Of a DNA stretch of 64,000 bases, positions 12,649 to 21,535 are shown one piece after another; positions within the stretch are counted from its first letter, which is position 1; every line of letters begins with the position of its first letter. Source of the DNA: Palaemon carinicauda (taxonomy: Eukaryota; Arthropoda; Malacostraca; Decapoda; Palaemonidae). A program made the position numbers and the translations under genes. The stretch covers positions 95,049,228-95,113,227 of the forward strand of contig NC_090744.1 of NCBI RefSeq assembly GCF_036898095.1. Direction: 5' to 3'. The notes below the pieces were generated by a model, which was not told where the DNA came from, did not search any database, and was given only the letters and a program-made list of their open reading frames with translations.

Positions 12649-13237
12649 GTCGCAACCGAGGATTGATTGATTGATTTAAAGTTTTCAGGCATCCTGACAT
12701 CTAAGGTCATTGAGGCCAGTAACATTTAATTTATGTATACAAAAATAAAAAATTTAAAAAAAAATAAAAAACAAGAGTATTCAATTAAAATCATAAAAGT
12801 TGAATGTCATAAAAGTTAAATAGTTTTCAGAAGACCTGCTTCTGAAATAAATCTAAAAATGCCACTTGCATAGTAGGACACATCATTTCCAAGAATCTTG
12901 GCAAGGATGAACCTGCCACCCTCACCTCGAGCCTCAAACAAATATCTATTCCTTAAGTTGTTATAATTGGGGCATTCGGTCAACAAATGCCTCACTGTTA
13001 GAGGTACTAAACAGTCGTCACAATACGGTTGGTGTTGGCCCTTCAGCAGAAACTCGTGTGTCAACCGAGTGTGACCAATACGGAGACGACAAAGAGACGT
13101 CTCCCATTTTCGGGGCATCATATTATACCTCCAAGGAGATATGACATTTGTTACCTCTCGCATTTTATTCCCATCTTGGCTATCCCATTGCTGTTGCCAT
13201 TTACTGCAAACCAATTTCTTGATGTCGCAACCGAGGA
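12649..13237 (-). mobile_element. 5'-truncated I/jockey-type LINE insertion (561 bp) with 14-bp target duplication
   Basis: A 14-bp direct repeat, gtcgcaaccgagga, at 12649-12662 and 13224-13237 flanks the insert at 12663-13223. The insert reads on the minus strand and ends in a TTTAAATCAATCAATCAATC-type tail. The target site is within the B1 gag relic, so this insertion is younger than B1. Confidence 0.88.
12816..13223 (-). pseudogene. C-terminal end of a LINE ORF2 (RNase H and zinc-finger tail)
   Basis: The open frame encodes WQQQWD, then the tail motif SLCRLRIGHTRLTHEFLL, then C-x2-C-x8-H-x4-C (CDDCLVPLTVRHLLTEC). This is the typical C-terminus of I/jockey-group non-LTR ORF2 proteins. It stops at 12816 and is followed by a 3' UTR with a poly(TCAA) tail. 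The RT and endonuclease are missing through 5' truncation; the Met upstream of 13223 lies in flanking sequence. Confidence 0.75.
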
Positions 13238-13559
13238 GGGAAAGGACCTGGTAAGCCCCTTTCACGAGATGGAGAAGAGGAAGGGGTAAACCAGTCACCC
13301 CTTGGCCGATGGAGAAATCTCGACCGGAAAGCTCCCTGGCAAAACCCTTCCAGGGAAAGATGGGGAAGGGCTAACCCAGGTTCTGGAAAGAAAAATGTTG
13401 CTCAGACCTCCCTGAAGATTCTTCCTGTTCTTGCATGTGCCATGCTCTGCGTTTACGGGGTGAGGACTGTGTTCTGGAAATACTCTCCAGAAGACTCGCC
13501 AGGCTGGCTATGTTGCGAAACCCCAACGGGAATCGCGGGTCGCAATCGCCCCGGCGCTC

Positions 13560-14120
13560 GCGCGATGGTAAATCAATGGTTTACGCGTGGCCGAACGTGG
13601 AAGCGCCCATGCGCGGGCACGCAGGAACGCAAACGAAAGTGCGCGAAGGAGCGCAGAAGGAGGCCGAGCGTGGTAGGATGGGCGAGAGCTGGTAGTCGGC
13701 GAGCGATGACCCGTAGGCAAGCAATGGATACTGCAGGAATCAAGCCGACGTTCACGCGACGGAACACCGTCGGTCCACGCGACGGAATACCGTTGGTTCG
13801 CGCGCGGGCGAACATTGGAGCGCATGTGCGCGGTCGCGCATGAGCGTAGGCACGCGGGCACGTGGGCGTGCGGTCGCGCGGGCACGTGGACGTGTAGGCA
13901 CGCGGGTGAGCGCAGGCGGTCGGGAGACCGATGGCGCGTAGGTGGGCGATGGCGCGTTGACGAGCGATGGCGCGTTCTGGCGAGCGATGGCCCGTAAGCG
14001 AGTGAAGGCGCGTTAACAAGCAATGGCGCGTTGGCGAGCAGTGGTGCGTTAACAAAACGCTAGCGCGCAGGCGAAGAATCGCGCGGGCGCGTAGGCGATC
14101 GCTAACGCGTAAGAGACTAG
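13560..14120. repeat. GC-rich degenerate minisatellite
   Basis: Irregular repeats of gcgatggcgcgt / gtaggcgagcgatggcgcgt-type units of about 16-24 bp, with GCGCG content far above the AT-rich surroundings. It is open in several frames on both strands because stops are rare in such sequence, giving Arg/Ala/His-rich peptides. It lies in the gag region of B1, so it may be an expanded gag spacer. Confidence 0.7.
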
Positions 14121-14433
14121 TGATGGTTAGCGCGTAGGGCGTAGCAATCCCCCCACACGGGAAGGAAGCTACAAAGGCGTAGTAAAAGTAACGTAGTAAA
14201 AGGGTGAACGACCTCAAGAGAGAGAGAGAGAAAGACCGAAGTCAAACTCGATCGCGACCCATGAAATTACACCATGGTGGCCTAACTGTCGAGGGCTCCA
14301 CGGAGATATCGTACACTACACACACAAGCACACACTCTGAAAAGGAAACTTACTGATTTCTATACTCAAATATATACATAAACATGAAAAATGTTATTTT
14401 GATAATAAAATAAATTTTTGAATATACTTACCC

Positions 14434-14586
14434 GGTGATTATAATAGCTGCAGCTCTGCTGCTCGACAGAAAACTCTACGGAAAAAATCCGCCAGCGATC
14501 GCTATACAGGTAGGGGGTGTACTTCAACAGCGCCATCTGTCGTCCAGATACCCAGTACTCATTGTAAACAAAGAACTCAATTTTCT
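14434..14586. repeat. Left inverted terminal repeat of DIRS A1
   Basis: About 150 bp that recur as the reverse complement at 20736-20885, including the gcgatcgct core and the gcgccatctgtcg block. The outermost bases differ between the two ends, as is typical of DIRS elements. Confidence 0.92.
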
Positions 14587-14635
14587 CCTCGGTCCACTGC
14601 GTCTCTATTGGGGAGGAAGGGAGGGTCCTTTAATT

Positions 14636-14712
14636 TATAATCACCGGGTAAGTATATTCAAAAATTTATTTTATTATCAAAATAACATTTTTCAATATTT
14701 AACTTAGCCGGT
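14636..14712. repeat. Internal complementary region (circle-junction copy) of DIRS A1
   Basis: The first half is the reverse complement of the left outer end (through the AAC at about 14684-14686). The second half is the reverse complement of the right outer end (tcaatatttaacttagccgg). In DIRS elements such a region is thought to template completion and circularisation of the cDNA (family knowledge). Confidence 0.85.
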
Positions 14713-15131
14713 GATTATAATATCTGATTCACACCCAGGGGGGTGGGTAGAGACCAACAATAAATGTTTACATTATTATGAGCTAAGGATTTTTTATTTC
14801 ATTTTAGAAGTTATCAAAATAACAAAAACAAAATAAATAGGTACCTGGTAAGGAAGTCGACTTGAACAATTACTCTGCCTTTTTAAGTACGTCTTCCTTA
14901 CGGAGCCTCGCGATCCTCTTAGGATGCTGAGCGACCCCTAGGATCTGAAGTATGAAGGGTTGCAACCCATACCACAGGACCTCATCAAAACCTCTAATCT
15001 AGGCGCTTCTCAAGAAAAGAATTTGACCACCCGCCAAATCAACCAGGATGCGAAAGGCTTCTTAGCCTTCCGGACAACCCAAAAACAACAATAAAAAACA
15101 TTTCAAGAGAAAGATTAAAAAGGTTATGGAA

Positions 15132-16130
15132 TTAGGGGATTGTAGTGGTTGAGCCCTCATCCACTACTGCACTCGCTGCTACGAATGGTCCCAGAGTGTA
15201 GCAGTTCTCGTAAAGAGACTGGACATCCTTAAGATAAAAAGACGCGAACACTGACTTGCTTCTCCAATACGTTGCGTCCATTATACTTCGCAGAGATCTA
15301 TTTTGTTTAAAGGCCACTGAAGTTGCGACAGCTCTAACTTCATGTGTCCTTACCTTCAGCAAAGCTTGGTCTTCCTCACTCAGATGTGAATGAGCTTCTC
15401 GTATTAACAGTCTGATAAAATAGGATAAAGCATTCTTTGACATAGGCAAAGATGGTTTCTTAACTGAACACCATAAAGCTTCTGACTGTCCTCGTAAAGG
15501 TTTAGTTCGTCTTAAATAGAACTTAAGAGCTCTCACAGGGCATAAGACTCTTTCTAGTTCATTTCCGACCATATTCGATAGGCTTGGAATATCGAACGAT
15601 TTCGGCCAAGGACGAGAAGGTAGCTCGTTTTTGGCTAGAAAACCAAGTTGTAGAGAACATGTAGCCGTTTCAGAAGAAAATCCGATGTTCCTGCTGAAGG
15701 CGTGAATCTCACTGACTCTTTTAGCTGTGGCTAAGCAAACCAGGAAAAGAGTCTTTAAAGTGAGATCTTTAAAGGAGGCTGATTGTAGCGGCTCGAACCT
15801 TTCTGACATGAGGAATCTTAGTACCACGTCTAAATTCCAACCAGGTGTAGCCAAACGACGCTCCTTCGTGGTCTCAAAAGACTTAAGGAGGTCCTGTAGA
15901 TCTTTGTTGTTGGAAAGATCTAAGCCTCTGTGACGGAAGACTGATGCCAAAATGCTTCTGTAACCCTTGATAGTGGGAGCTGAAAGAGATCGTTCTTTCC
16001 TCAGGTATAAAAGGAAGTCAGCTATTTGAGTTACAGAGGTACTGGTCGAGGATACAGATACTGACTTGCACCAGTTTCGGAAGACTTCCCACTTCGATTG
16101 GTAGACTCTAAGGGTGGATGTCCTCCTTGC
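15132..16130 (-). CDS. DIRS A1 tyrosine recombinase
   Basis: Integrates circular element DNA by site-specific recombination (family role). The frame is open from codon GCA at 16130 to the stop at 15132 (332 residues). It starts with the SAM-like core-binding region (STLRVYQSKWEVFRNWC, then IADFLLYLRKERSLSAPTIK), followed by the catalytic region. Counting from Met at 15950, visible catalytic residues are R78 (ATAKRVSEI), H203-R206 (HEVR), W229 (TYWRSK) and Y239 (FASFYLKDV). The frame overlaps the end of the RT/RNase H ORF. Just upstream it is closed by TGA at 16133-16131, where copy A2 has CGA and continues upstream, so the original start probably lay further upstream. The Met at 15950 would omit the core-binding region. 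Confidence 0.85.
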   Translation of the reverse strand, partial: ARRTSTLRVYQSKWEVFRNWCKSVSVSSTSTSVTQIADFLLYLRKERSLSAPTIKGYRSILASVFRHRGLDLSNNKDLQDLLKSFETTKERRLATPGWNLDVVLRFLMSERFEPLQSASFKDLTLKTLFLVCLATAKRVSEIHAFSRNIGFSSETATCSLQLGFLAKNELPSRPWPKSFDIPSLSNMVGNELERVLCPVRALKFYLRRTKPLRGQSEALWCSVKKPSLPMSKNALSYFIRLLIREAHSHLSEEDQALLKVRTHEVRAVATSVAFKQNRSLRSIMDATYWRSKSVFASFYLKDVQSLYENCYTLGPFVAASAVVDEGSTTTIP

Positions 16131-18280
16131 TCAAGCAATCGCCCTGGCTGCCTCCTTCGAAAAGCCTCTAGCTCTCGAGAGTCTTTCGATAGTCTGAAGG
16201 CAGTCAGACGAAGAGCGTGGAGGCCTTGGTGTACCTTCTTTACGTGTGGCTGACGTAGAAGGTCCACCCTTAGAGGAAGAGTTCTGGGAACGTCCACTAG
16301 CCATCGAAGTACCTCGGTGAACCATTCTCTCGCGGGCCAGAGGGGAGCAACTAACGTCAACCTTGTCCCTTCGTGAGAGGCGAACTTCTGCAGTACCTTG
16401 TTGACAATCTTGAACGGGGGGAATGCATATAGGTCTAGATGTGACCAATCTAGGAGAAAGGCATCTATATGAACTGCTGCTGGGTCCGGGATTGGTGAGC
16501 AATATATTGGGAGCCTCTTGGTCATCGAGGTTGCGAAGAGATCTATGGTTGGCTGGCCCCATGTGGCCCAAAGTCTCTTGCACACATCCTTGTGTAGGGT
16601 CCATTCTGTTGGAATGATTTGTCCCTTCCGACTGAGGCAATCTGCCATGACATTCAAGTTGCCTTGGATGAACCTCGTTACTAGTGAAATGTTTAGACCT
16701 TTTGACCAGGTGAGGAGGTCCCTTGCGATCTCGTACAACGTCATAGAGTGGGTCCCTCCTTGCTTGGAGATGTACGCCAAAGCCGTGGTGTTGTCCGAGT
16801 TCACCTCCACCACTTTGCCTTGAAGGAGAGACTTGAAGCTTTTCAAGGCCAGATGAACTGCCAGTAGCTCCTTGCAGTTGATATGCATTGTCCTTTGACT
16901 CGAGTTCCAAGTTCCCGAGCATTCCCGACCGTCTAATGTCGCGCCCCAGCCTGTGTCCGATGCGTCCGAGAAGAGAACGTGGTTGGGAGTCTGAACAGCC
17001 AGGGGCAGACCCTCTCTGAGGCTGATACTGTCCTTCCACCAAGTCAGGCAAGACTTCATCTTCTCGGAAATGGGGATCGAGACCGCTTCTAGCGTCTTGT
17101 CCTTTTTCCAGTAAACAGCTAGGTGATATTGAAGAGGACGGAGGTGTAGTCTTCCTAACGATACGAACTGTTCCAGGGATGATAGTGTCCCTATCAGACT
17201 CATCCACTGCCTGACTGAACATCGTTCCTTCTTCAGCATGTTCTGGATGCATAACTGGGCTTGACTTGTTCTGGGGGCCGACGGAAAAGCCCGAAAAGCT
17301 AGACTGTGAATCTCCATCCCTAAATACACAATAGTTTGGGATGGGACCACTTGAGACTTTTCTAAATTGACAAGGAGACCCAATTCCTTGGTCAGATCTA
17401 GAGTCCACTTTAGATCCTTCAGACAGCGACGACTGGAAGAAGCTCTTAGAAGCCAGTCGTCCAAATAGAGGGAGGCTCGGATGTCCGCTAAATGAAGGAA
17501 TTTGGCTACATTCCTCATCAGCCTCGTGAACACAAGAGGAGCTGTGCTTAGGCCAAAGCACAGGGCTTGAAACTGGTAGACAACCTTTTCGTAAACAAAT
17601 CTCAGAAAAGGTTGGGAGTCTGGGTGGATGGGGACGTGGAAGTATGCGTCCCTTAGGTCTAAAGAGACCATCCAGTCTTCCCTTCTGACCGCTGCTAGAA
17701 CGGACTTTGTGGTCTCCATGGAGAACGTCTGCTTTGTGACAAAGACATTCAGCGCACTGACGTCTAGCACCGGCCTCCACCCTCCTGTCTTCTTTGCCAC
17801 TAAGAAGAGACGGTTGTAGAAGCCCGGGGTTTGATGGTCCAGGACTTTGACTACCGCTCCCTTTTCTAGTAAGAGAGACACTTCCTGTTTCAATGCTCGT
17901 CTCTTGTCTTCCTCTCTGTACCTGGGAGAGAGATCGATGGGAGACGTTGCTAGAGGGGGTTTTCGTACAAACGGGATCTTGTACCCCTCTCTGAGCAACT
18001 TCACAGATTGTGCATCTGCACCTCTCTTCTCCCAGGTCTGCCAGAAGTTCTTGAGTCTGGCTCCCACTGCTGTCTGAAGAAGCTGGCAGTCAGACTCTGC
18101 CTTTAAAGGACTTGGTTCCTTTCTTCTTCCCACGTCTCCCTTCGGCACGAGCACCTCCTCTGCTGGAGGCTCTGCCACGAAAGGGCGGAATAAATCGGGA
18201 CGCTGGAGTGTCCATCCTTGGTCTAGCTGACAAGGTAGGCAAAGGGGTGGCTTTGCGAGCAGAGGACGCAACCAGATCAT
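16031..18280 (-). CDS. DIRS A1 reverse transcriptase / RNase H polyprotein
   Basis: Copies the element RNA into DNA and degrades the RNA strand. 749 residues from Met at 18280. RT runs from about residue 100 to 330: TPGFYNRLFLVAKKTGGWRP at 151-170, SLDLRDAYFHVPIH at 206-219, QALCFGLSTAP at 238-248, and the catalytic YLDD at 272-275. RNase H follows at about 433-560, with DASDTGWGATLD (D439), the Glu of NCKELLA (E471), SDNTTALAYI (D496) and ADCLSRK. A C-terminal DIRS-specific segment (TIDLFATS ... PPFKIVNKVL) completes it. The ORF is uninterrupted, overlaps gag by 191 nt in another frame and overlaps the recombinase frame at its end. The overlap with gag suggests frameshifting or reinitiation; the true start is not certain. 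Confidence 0.93.
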   Translation of the reverse strand: MIWLRPLLAKPPLCLPCQLDQGWTLQRPDLFRPFVAEPPAEEVLVPKGDVGRRKEPSPLKAESDCQLLQTAVGARLKNFWQTWEKRGADAQSVKLLREGYKIPFVRKPPLATSPIDLSPRYREEDKRRALKQEVSLLLEKGAVVKVLDHQTPGFYNRLFLVAKKTGGWRPVLDVSALNVFVTKQTFSMETTKSVLAAVRREDWMVSLDLRDAYFHVPIHPDSQPFLRFVYEKVVYQFQALCFGLSTAPLVFTRLMRNVAKFLHLADIRASLYLDDWLLRASSSRRCLKDLKWTLDLTKELGLLVNLEKSQVVPSQTIVYLGMEIHSLAFRAFPSAPRTSQAQLCIQNMLKKERCSVRQWMSLIGTLSSLEQFVSLGRLHLRPLQYHLAVYWKKDKTLEAVSIPISEKMKSCLTWWKDSISLREGLPLAVQTPNHVLFSDASDTGWGATLDGRECSGTWNSSQRTMHINCKELLAVHLALKSFKSLLQGKVVEVNSDNTTALAYISKQGGTHSMTLYEIARDLLTWSKGLNISLVTRFIQGNLNVMADCLSRKGQIIPTEWTLHKDVCKRLWATWGQPTIDLFATSMTKRLPIYCSPIPDPAAVHIDAFLLDWSHLDLYAFPPFKIVNKVLQKFASHEGTRLTLVAPLWPAREWFTEVLRWLVDVPRTLPLRVDLLRQPHVKKVHQGLHALRLTAFRLSKDSRELEAFRRRQPGRLLEQGGHPPLESTNRSGKSSETGASQYLYPRPVPL

Positions 18281-20522
18281 GAGAGTCCTTCTGTATCAAA
18301 GAAGCAGCAATCTCCTTAATCAAGTCCTCTGGAAAGAGGCACTTAGAAAGAGGAGCAAACAGAAGTTCGGATCTTTGGCAAGGTGTAACTCCAGCTGACA
18401 GGAAAGAGCAAAGGTTCTCACGCTTCTTGAGGACTCCTGACACGAATGATGCAGCAAGCTCATTAGACCCATCACGTACTGCCTTGTCCATGCAGGACAT
18501 GATGAGCAAGGAAGTCTCCTTCTCTGTCGGAGAGATCTTCCTGCTTAGAGCTCCCAGACACCAGTCTAAAAAGTTGAAGACCTCGAAGGCTCTAAATATC
18601 CCTTTCAACAGGTGGTCTAGGTCCGAAGATGACCAACATATTTTTGAGCGTCTCATGGCTAGCCTGCAGGGAGAGTCTACAAGACTTGAGAAGTCACCCT
18701 GGGCAGAGGCAGGAACTCCCAAGCCGAGAACTTCTCCCGTGGCATACCAGACGCTCGATCTAGAAGAGAGTCTAGCAGGGGGAAACGTAAAGGCTGTCTT
18801 CCCTAGACTCTTTTTGGACTGCATCCATTCTCCTATCACTCGTAAAGCTCTCTTGGACGAGCGTGCGAGGACGAGTCTAGTAAAGGCAGGCGAGGATGAC
18901 GGCATACCTAATACAAACTCTGACGGAGGAGAGCGCGGAGCCACAGACACAAACTGGTCCGGAAACATCTCTTTGAACAGAGCTAGAACTTTTCTAAAGT
19001 CCAAAGAGGGTTGCGTGGACTTAGGCTCGTCAAGATCCGAATGTGGTTCATCAACGTGTGCAGCACCATCATCATCAGAAAGTCCATCATCCGAGTATTG
19101 AGGAGGAAGCGGCAATGGAGTAGGTAACGGCTGGTTAGCTGAGTCCGGTCGCACGGGTGCACGCGTGACTGAACCGGACGCAACGTCATGGAACTGTTGC
19201 CCAGTCTGTGAGCTGGCAACAACCATAGCAGCGCGGGGACGCACAGCGTCTACTCCAGACTGTCTAGCCTGATGTGGGTGAGCAGTGGCAACCACACTGG
19301 GTTGCGGAGGTTGACGCACCGCGTCAAAACAAAACAACTCTGACGGTTGTTGTACCTCGCGAACGTCAACGGAAGGCTCCGTGCGTCGCTGAACGTCAAC
19401 ATGCGGCTGGCAGGGCACACTGGAACGCATGGGTGGCGGAACTCTCTCAGCTGGAGTGCGCAAGAAGGTCGCCTCAGCGTCCACAGGACGCACAACCGAG
19501 TGTGTGGTTGGTTGTAGGCAAGAGGTTGGTGCAGCAGCAACCTTCTCCGCACGAAAGTCCTGCATCAGAGACGTTAATTGGGACTGCATGGTCTGCAGCA
19601 AAGACCACTTAGGGTCTGCAGGAGCAGGTGCGGCGACAGACGGTGTAACTGTCTGAGGCGGTACCGCTTTGCCTCTCTTAGGAGGTGAGCAGTCATCGGA
19701 AGACTGCAGCGAGTCCGAACTGACCCAGTGGCTACAGCTGGGCCGTTGGACTTGCGCGGAAGGGACCGACTTGCGCTTTAACGGTCGTGAGACCTTGGTC
19801 CATGGTTTCTTGCGAGAAACCTCTTCCGCAGACGAGGTATAAATGGGCTCTCTCGTCTTTGTGTGGTAGGGGCGATCTTGGGTAGATACGCCCGAAACCA
19901 CGGAGGGAACGTCTGTTCGCTGATTAAAGCCTCTCGAACCCATTGGTCGTACGACATTGCTTCTCCCCTGGACTTGGGAGCTTGCAAGAGGTCCCGGACT
20001 AGGAGGACGACAGGCACGAACAGACGAACCCTCAAGCGCAACACTATCCACAACACTATCACTCACTTTATCACTTCCCACTGCACTTTTACACTTCAGC
20101 TCCTTGACGTCCGCCATGAGCTGGTTACGGTCACTAGCCAGGGACTCAACTCTCTCACCCAGAGCTTGGATGGCACGCATCATATCAGCCATCGAAGGTT
20201 CCTGAGTGCCAGAAGGGGGATTAGGAGCAACCACTACAGGGGAAGGAATAGGTTGTGGGGCATGAGGAGAGGGAAATTCAACAGAACGAGAGGAACTTCT
20301 CCTGACTCTATCTCTCTCTAGCCTACGTGTATATTTTTGGAATTCGATAAAATCGAATTCCGAAAGCCCAACGCATTCCTCACATCGATCTTCCAATTGA
20401 CAGGTTTTATCCCGACAATTGGAACAAACAGTGTGAGGATCGATAGAGGCCTTCGGAAGACGCCTTGAACAGTCCCTAGCATTACACTTCCTGAATTTTG
20501 GGACTTGAGAAGGGTCAGCCAT
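18090..20522 (-). CDS. DIRS A1 gag-like protein
   Basis: 810-residue first ORF, expected to bind the RNA and form particles. The start MADPSQVPKFRKC is followed by a Cys-rich region, CNARDCSRRLP, DPHTVCSNCRDKTC and RCEECVG, which probably binds zinc (inferred from spacing and shared with element C). A Pro/Ser-rich and charged middle comes next (about residues 90-500). A more conserved C-terminal part contains FKEMFPDQF, SRSSVWYATGEVLGLG, DHLLKGIFRAFEV and FVSGVLKKRENLCSFLS. It ends in an RG-rich basic tail (FRGRASSRGGARAEGRRGKK). The uninterrupted frame makes A1 a recent copy. The ATG is the first after the leader; copy A2 shares the MADPS start. Confidence 0.9.
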   Translation of the reverse strand: MADPSQVPKFRKCNARDCSRRLPKASIDPHTVCSNCRDKTCQLEDRCEECVGLSEFDFIEFQKYTRRLERDRVRRSSSRSVEFPSPHAPQPIPSPVVVAPNPPSGTQEPSMADMMRAIQALGERVESLASDRNQLMADVKELKCKSAVGSDKVSDSVVDSVALEGSSVRACRPPSPGPLASSQVQGRSNVVRPMGSRGFNQRTDVPSVVSGVSTQDRPYHTKTREPIYTSSAEEVSRKKPWTKVSRPLKRKSVPSAQVQRPSCSHWVSSDSLQSSDDCSPPKRGKAVPPQTVTPSVAAPAPADPKWSLLQTMQSQLTSLMQDFRAEKVAAAPTSCLQPTTHSVVRPVDAEATFLRTPAERVPPPMRSSVPCQPHVDVQRRTEPSVDVREVQQPSELFCFDAVRQPPQPSVVATAHPHQARQSGVDAVRPRAAMVVASSQTGQQFHDVASGSVTRAPVRPDSANQPLPTPLPLPPQYSDDGLSDDDGAAHVDEPHSDLDEPKSTQPSLDFRKVLALFKEMFPDQFVSVAPRSPPSEFVLGMPSSSPAFTRLVLARSSKRALRVIGEWMQSKKSLGKTAFTFPPARLSSRSSVWYATGEVLGLGVPASAQGDFSSLVDSPCRLAMRRSKICWSSSDLDHLLKGIFRAFEVFNFLDWCLGALSRKISPTEKETSLLIMSCMDKAVRDGSNELAASFVSGVLKKRENLCSFLSAGVTPCQRSELLFAPLSKCLFPEDLIKEIAASLIQKDSHDLVASSARKATPLPTLSARPRMDTPASRFIPPFRGRASSRGGARAEGRRGKKKGTKSFKGRV

Positions 20523-20735
20523 TTTGAATTGGTCAAAGGGGAATTCAAAAACTATCCAAAGTCATCAACAAATAATCCGTAATCAAAAAAAGAATGCAAG
20601 GATTTATTGAAGAGAAAGCCTGCACAGCGAAAGCTCAAAACTAGAATAGTGTACTTCACCAAATAGTTGTGAAAACAAATCCAGTTAGCAACAGCGAATT
20701 AGTAGGTCTTGTCGGTAGCACGACAGAGAGAAAAA

Positions 20736-20885
20736 ATTGAGTTCTTTGTTTACAATGAGTACTGGGTATCTGGACGACAGATGGCGCTGTTGAAGTACAC
20801 CCCCTACCTGTATAGCGATCGCTGGCGGATTTTTTCCGTAGAGTTTTCTGTCGAGCAGCAGAGCTGCAGCTATTATAATCACCGG
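20736..20885. repeat. Right inverted terminal repeat of DIRS A1
   Basis: Reverse complement of 14434-14586. It lies upstream of the gag ORF, so it probably contains or adjoins the element promoter (inference). Confidence 0.92.
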
Positions 20886-21209
20886 CTAAGTTAAATATTG
20901 AAAAAATGTTACATATATATTGAGTAAAAGAAAAGTAAGTGATTAAGTAAAGATAAAACAAACAATGGCTGCCAAGCGAAGACAAAGACAGAGACGTCTG
21001 TCCATGTCCGAGCCAAAAGTGAAAGTGAAGCAGTTCACCGGTGTGTGAGGGAGGGAGGGGTAGCTAGCTACCACTCCCCTACCCCCCTGCTAACTAGCGC
21101 AGGGGTAATACACCCTCGTTAAATTCTAATGGCTCGCCATTTCAGCTACGCTAAAAGGTAAACCCAATGTAAGTAGCGTGGTTTGTATTTCGGTTACGGA
21201 ACAAATCAA

Positions 21210-21475
21210 AGAAAGTGCAGGAAGGGAGGCAGAGATGGTATGGACACCTGACGAGGAGAGATGAGGACCACGTTGGGAGACATACTATGGAGATGGAGGT
21301 TCAGGGAAGAAGAAGAAGAGGGAGACCAAGAAAGAGATGGAGGGACTGTGTGAGAGGAGACTTACAGAAGAAGGGGATTGATGAGGCAGAAGCGCATAAT
21401 AGAAAAAGATGGAAACGGCTCATCCGCAACGGCAAACCCATATAAAAATGGGAACCAGCTGGGAAGAAGAAGATA
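21210..21475 (+). mobile_element. 5'-truncated RTE-like non-LTR 3' end
   Basis: The frame 21215-21445 encodes the characteristic C-terminus RWYGHLTRRDEDHVGR, then GRRRRGRPRKRWRDCVRGDL and RKRWKRLIRNG. This is the tail of endonuclease-reverse-transcriptases of RTE-like arthropod LINEs. Everything upstream is missing. It ends in a short (GAA)n tail at about 21464-21472. It sits between the right end of B1 and gcl exon 1, only about 60 bp from the exon's 5' splice site. Confidence 0.75.
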
Positions 21476-21535
21476 TAGCATACCTTTTAATAATCTACAG
21501 ACTGTTTTCCAACATTTAAAATGGAAGCCACTTAC

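Larger units (their letters stand above)
12012..14392 (-). pseudogene. gag-region relic of B1, interrupted by a LINE fragment
   Basis: By position this is the gag end of element B. Stretches such as SRKIMGTFLLSGSS (12600-12560, minus) resemble the C-terminal part of DIRS gag only loosely. A GC-rich minisatellite-like tract fills 13560-14120. No continuous reading frame survives. The right side abuts the nested element A1 at 14393. Confidence 0.35.
14393..20910 (-). mobile_element. Near-intact DIRS-type retrotransposon A1 (6.5 kb)
   Basis: The element has inverted terminal repeats (14434-14586 and 20736-20885, nearly identical). Minus-strand ORFs run gag, RT/RNase H, tyrosine recombinase. An internal complementary region at about 14636-14712 reproduces, in inverse orientation, the left outer end joined to the right outer end through a single GTT. 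This is the circle-junction arrangement known for DIRS elements. It fixes the termini at GTT 14393-14395 and GTT 20908-20910. No target duplication is expected or seen. It is nested in B1. Confidence 0.9.
8508..21209 (-). mobile_element. Decayed DIRS-like element B1, holding a nested DIRS element and other insertions
   Basis: The left end near 8508 (aatttgtattttccctgacg) and the right end near 21209 (gtttgtatttcggttacgga on the plus strand) are inverted repeats of each other over about 200 bp. Both carry the conserved blocks near cttttgattacaggcagg / gccaaaagtgaaagtg. An internal complementary segment at about 8752-8840 joins the two outer-end sequences, as in DIRS elements. Internal relics on the minus strand run recombinase, RNase H, RT and gag from left to right. 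A1 occupies 14393-20910 and a 561-bp LINE fragment occupies 12663-13223. Boundaries are accurate to about 10 bp. Confidence 0.7.

Noticed and set aside
13508..14217. Arg/Ala/His-rich ORFs of up to 214 residues on both strands
   Set aside because: The tract is a GC-rich degenerate repeat in which stops are rare. Open frames on both strands have no domain.
16131..17780. 549-residue minus-strand ORF overlapping the RT
   Set aside because: It is the alternative frame of the RT/RNase H gene. Only its last part (GFSKEAARAIA) is meaningful, as the upstream part of the recombinase frame.
18427..19101. 224-residue plus-strand ORF
   Set aside because: Antisense shadow of gag in DIRS A1.
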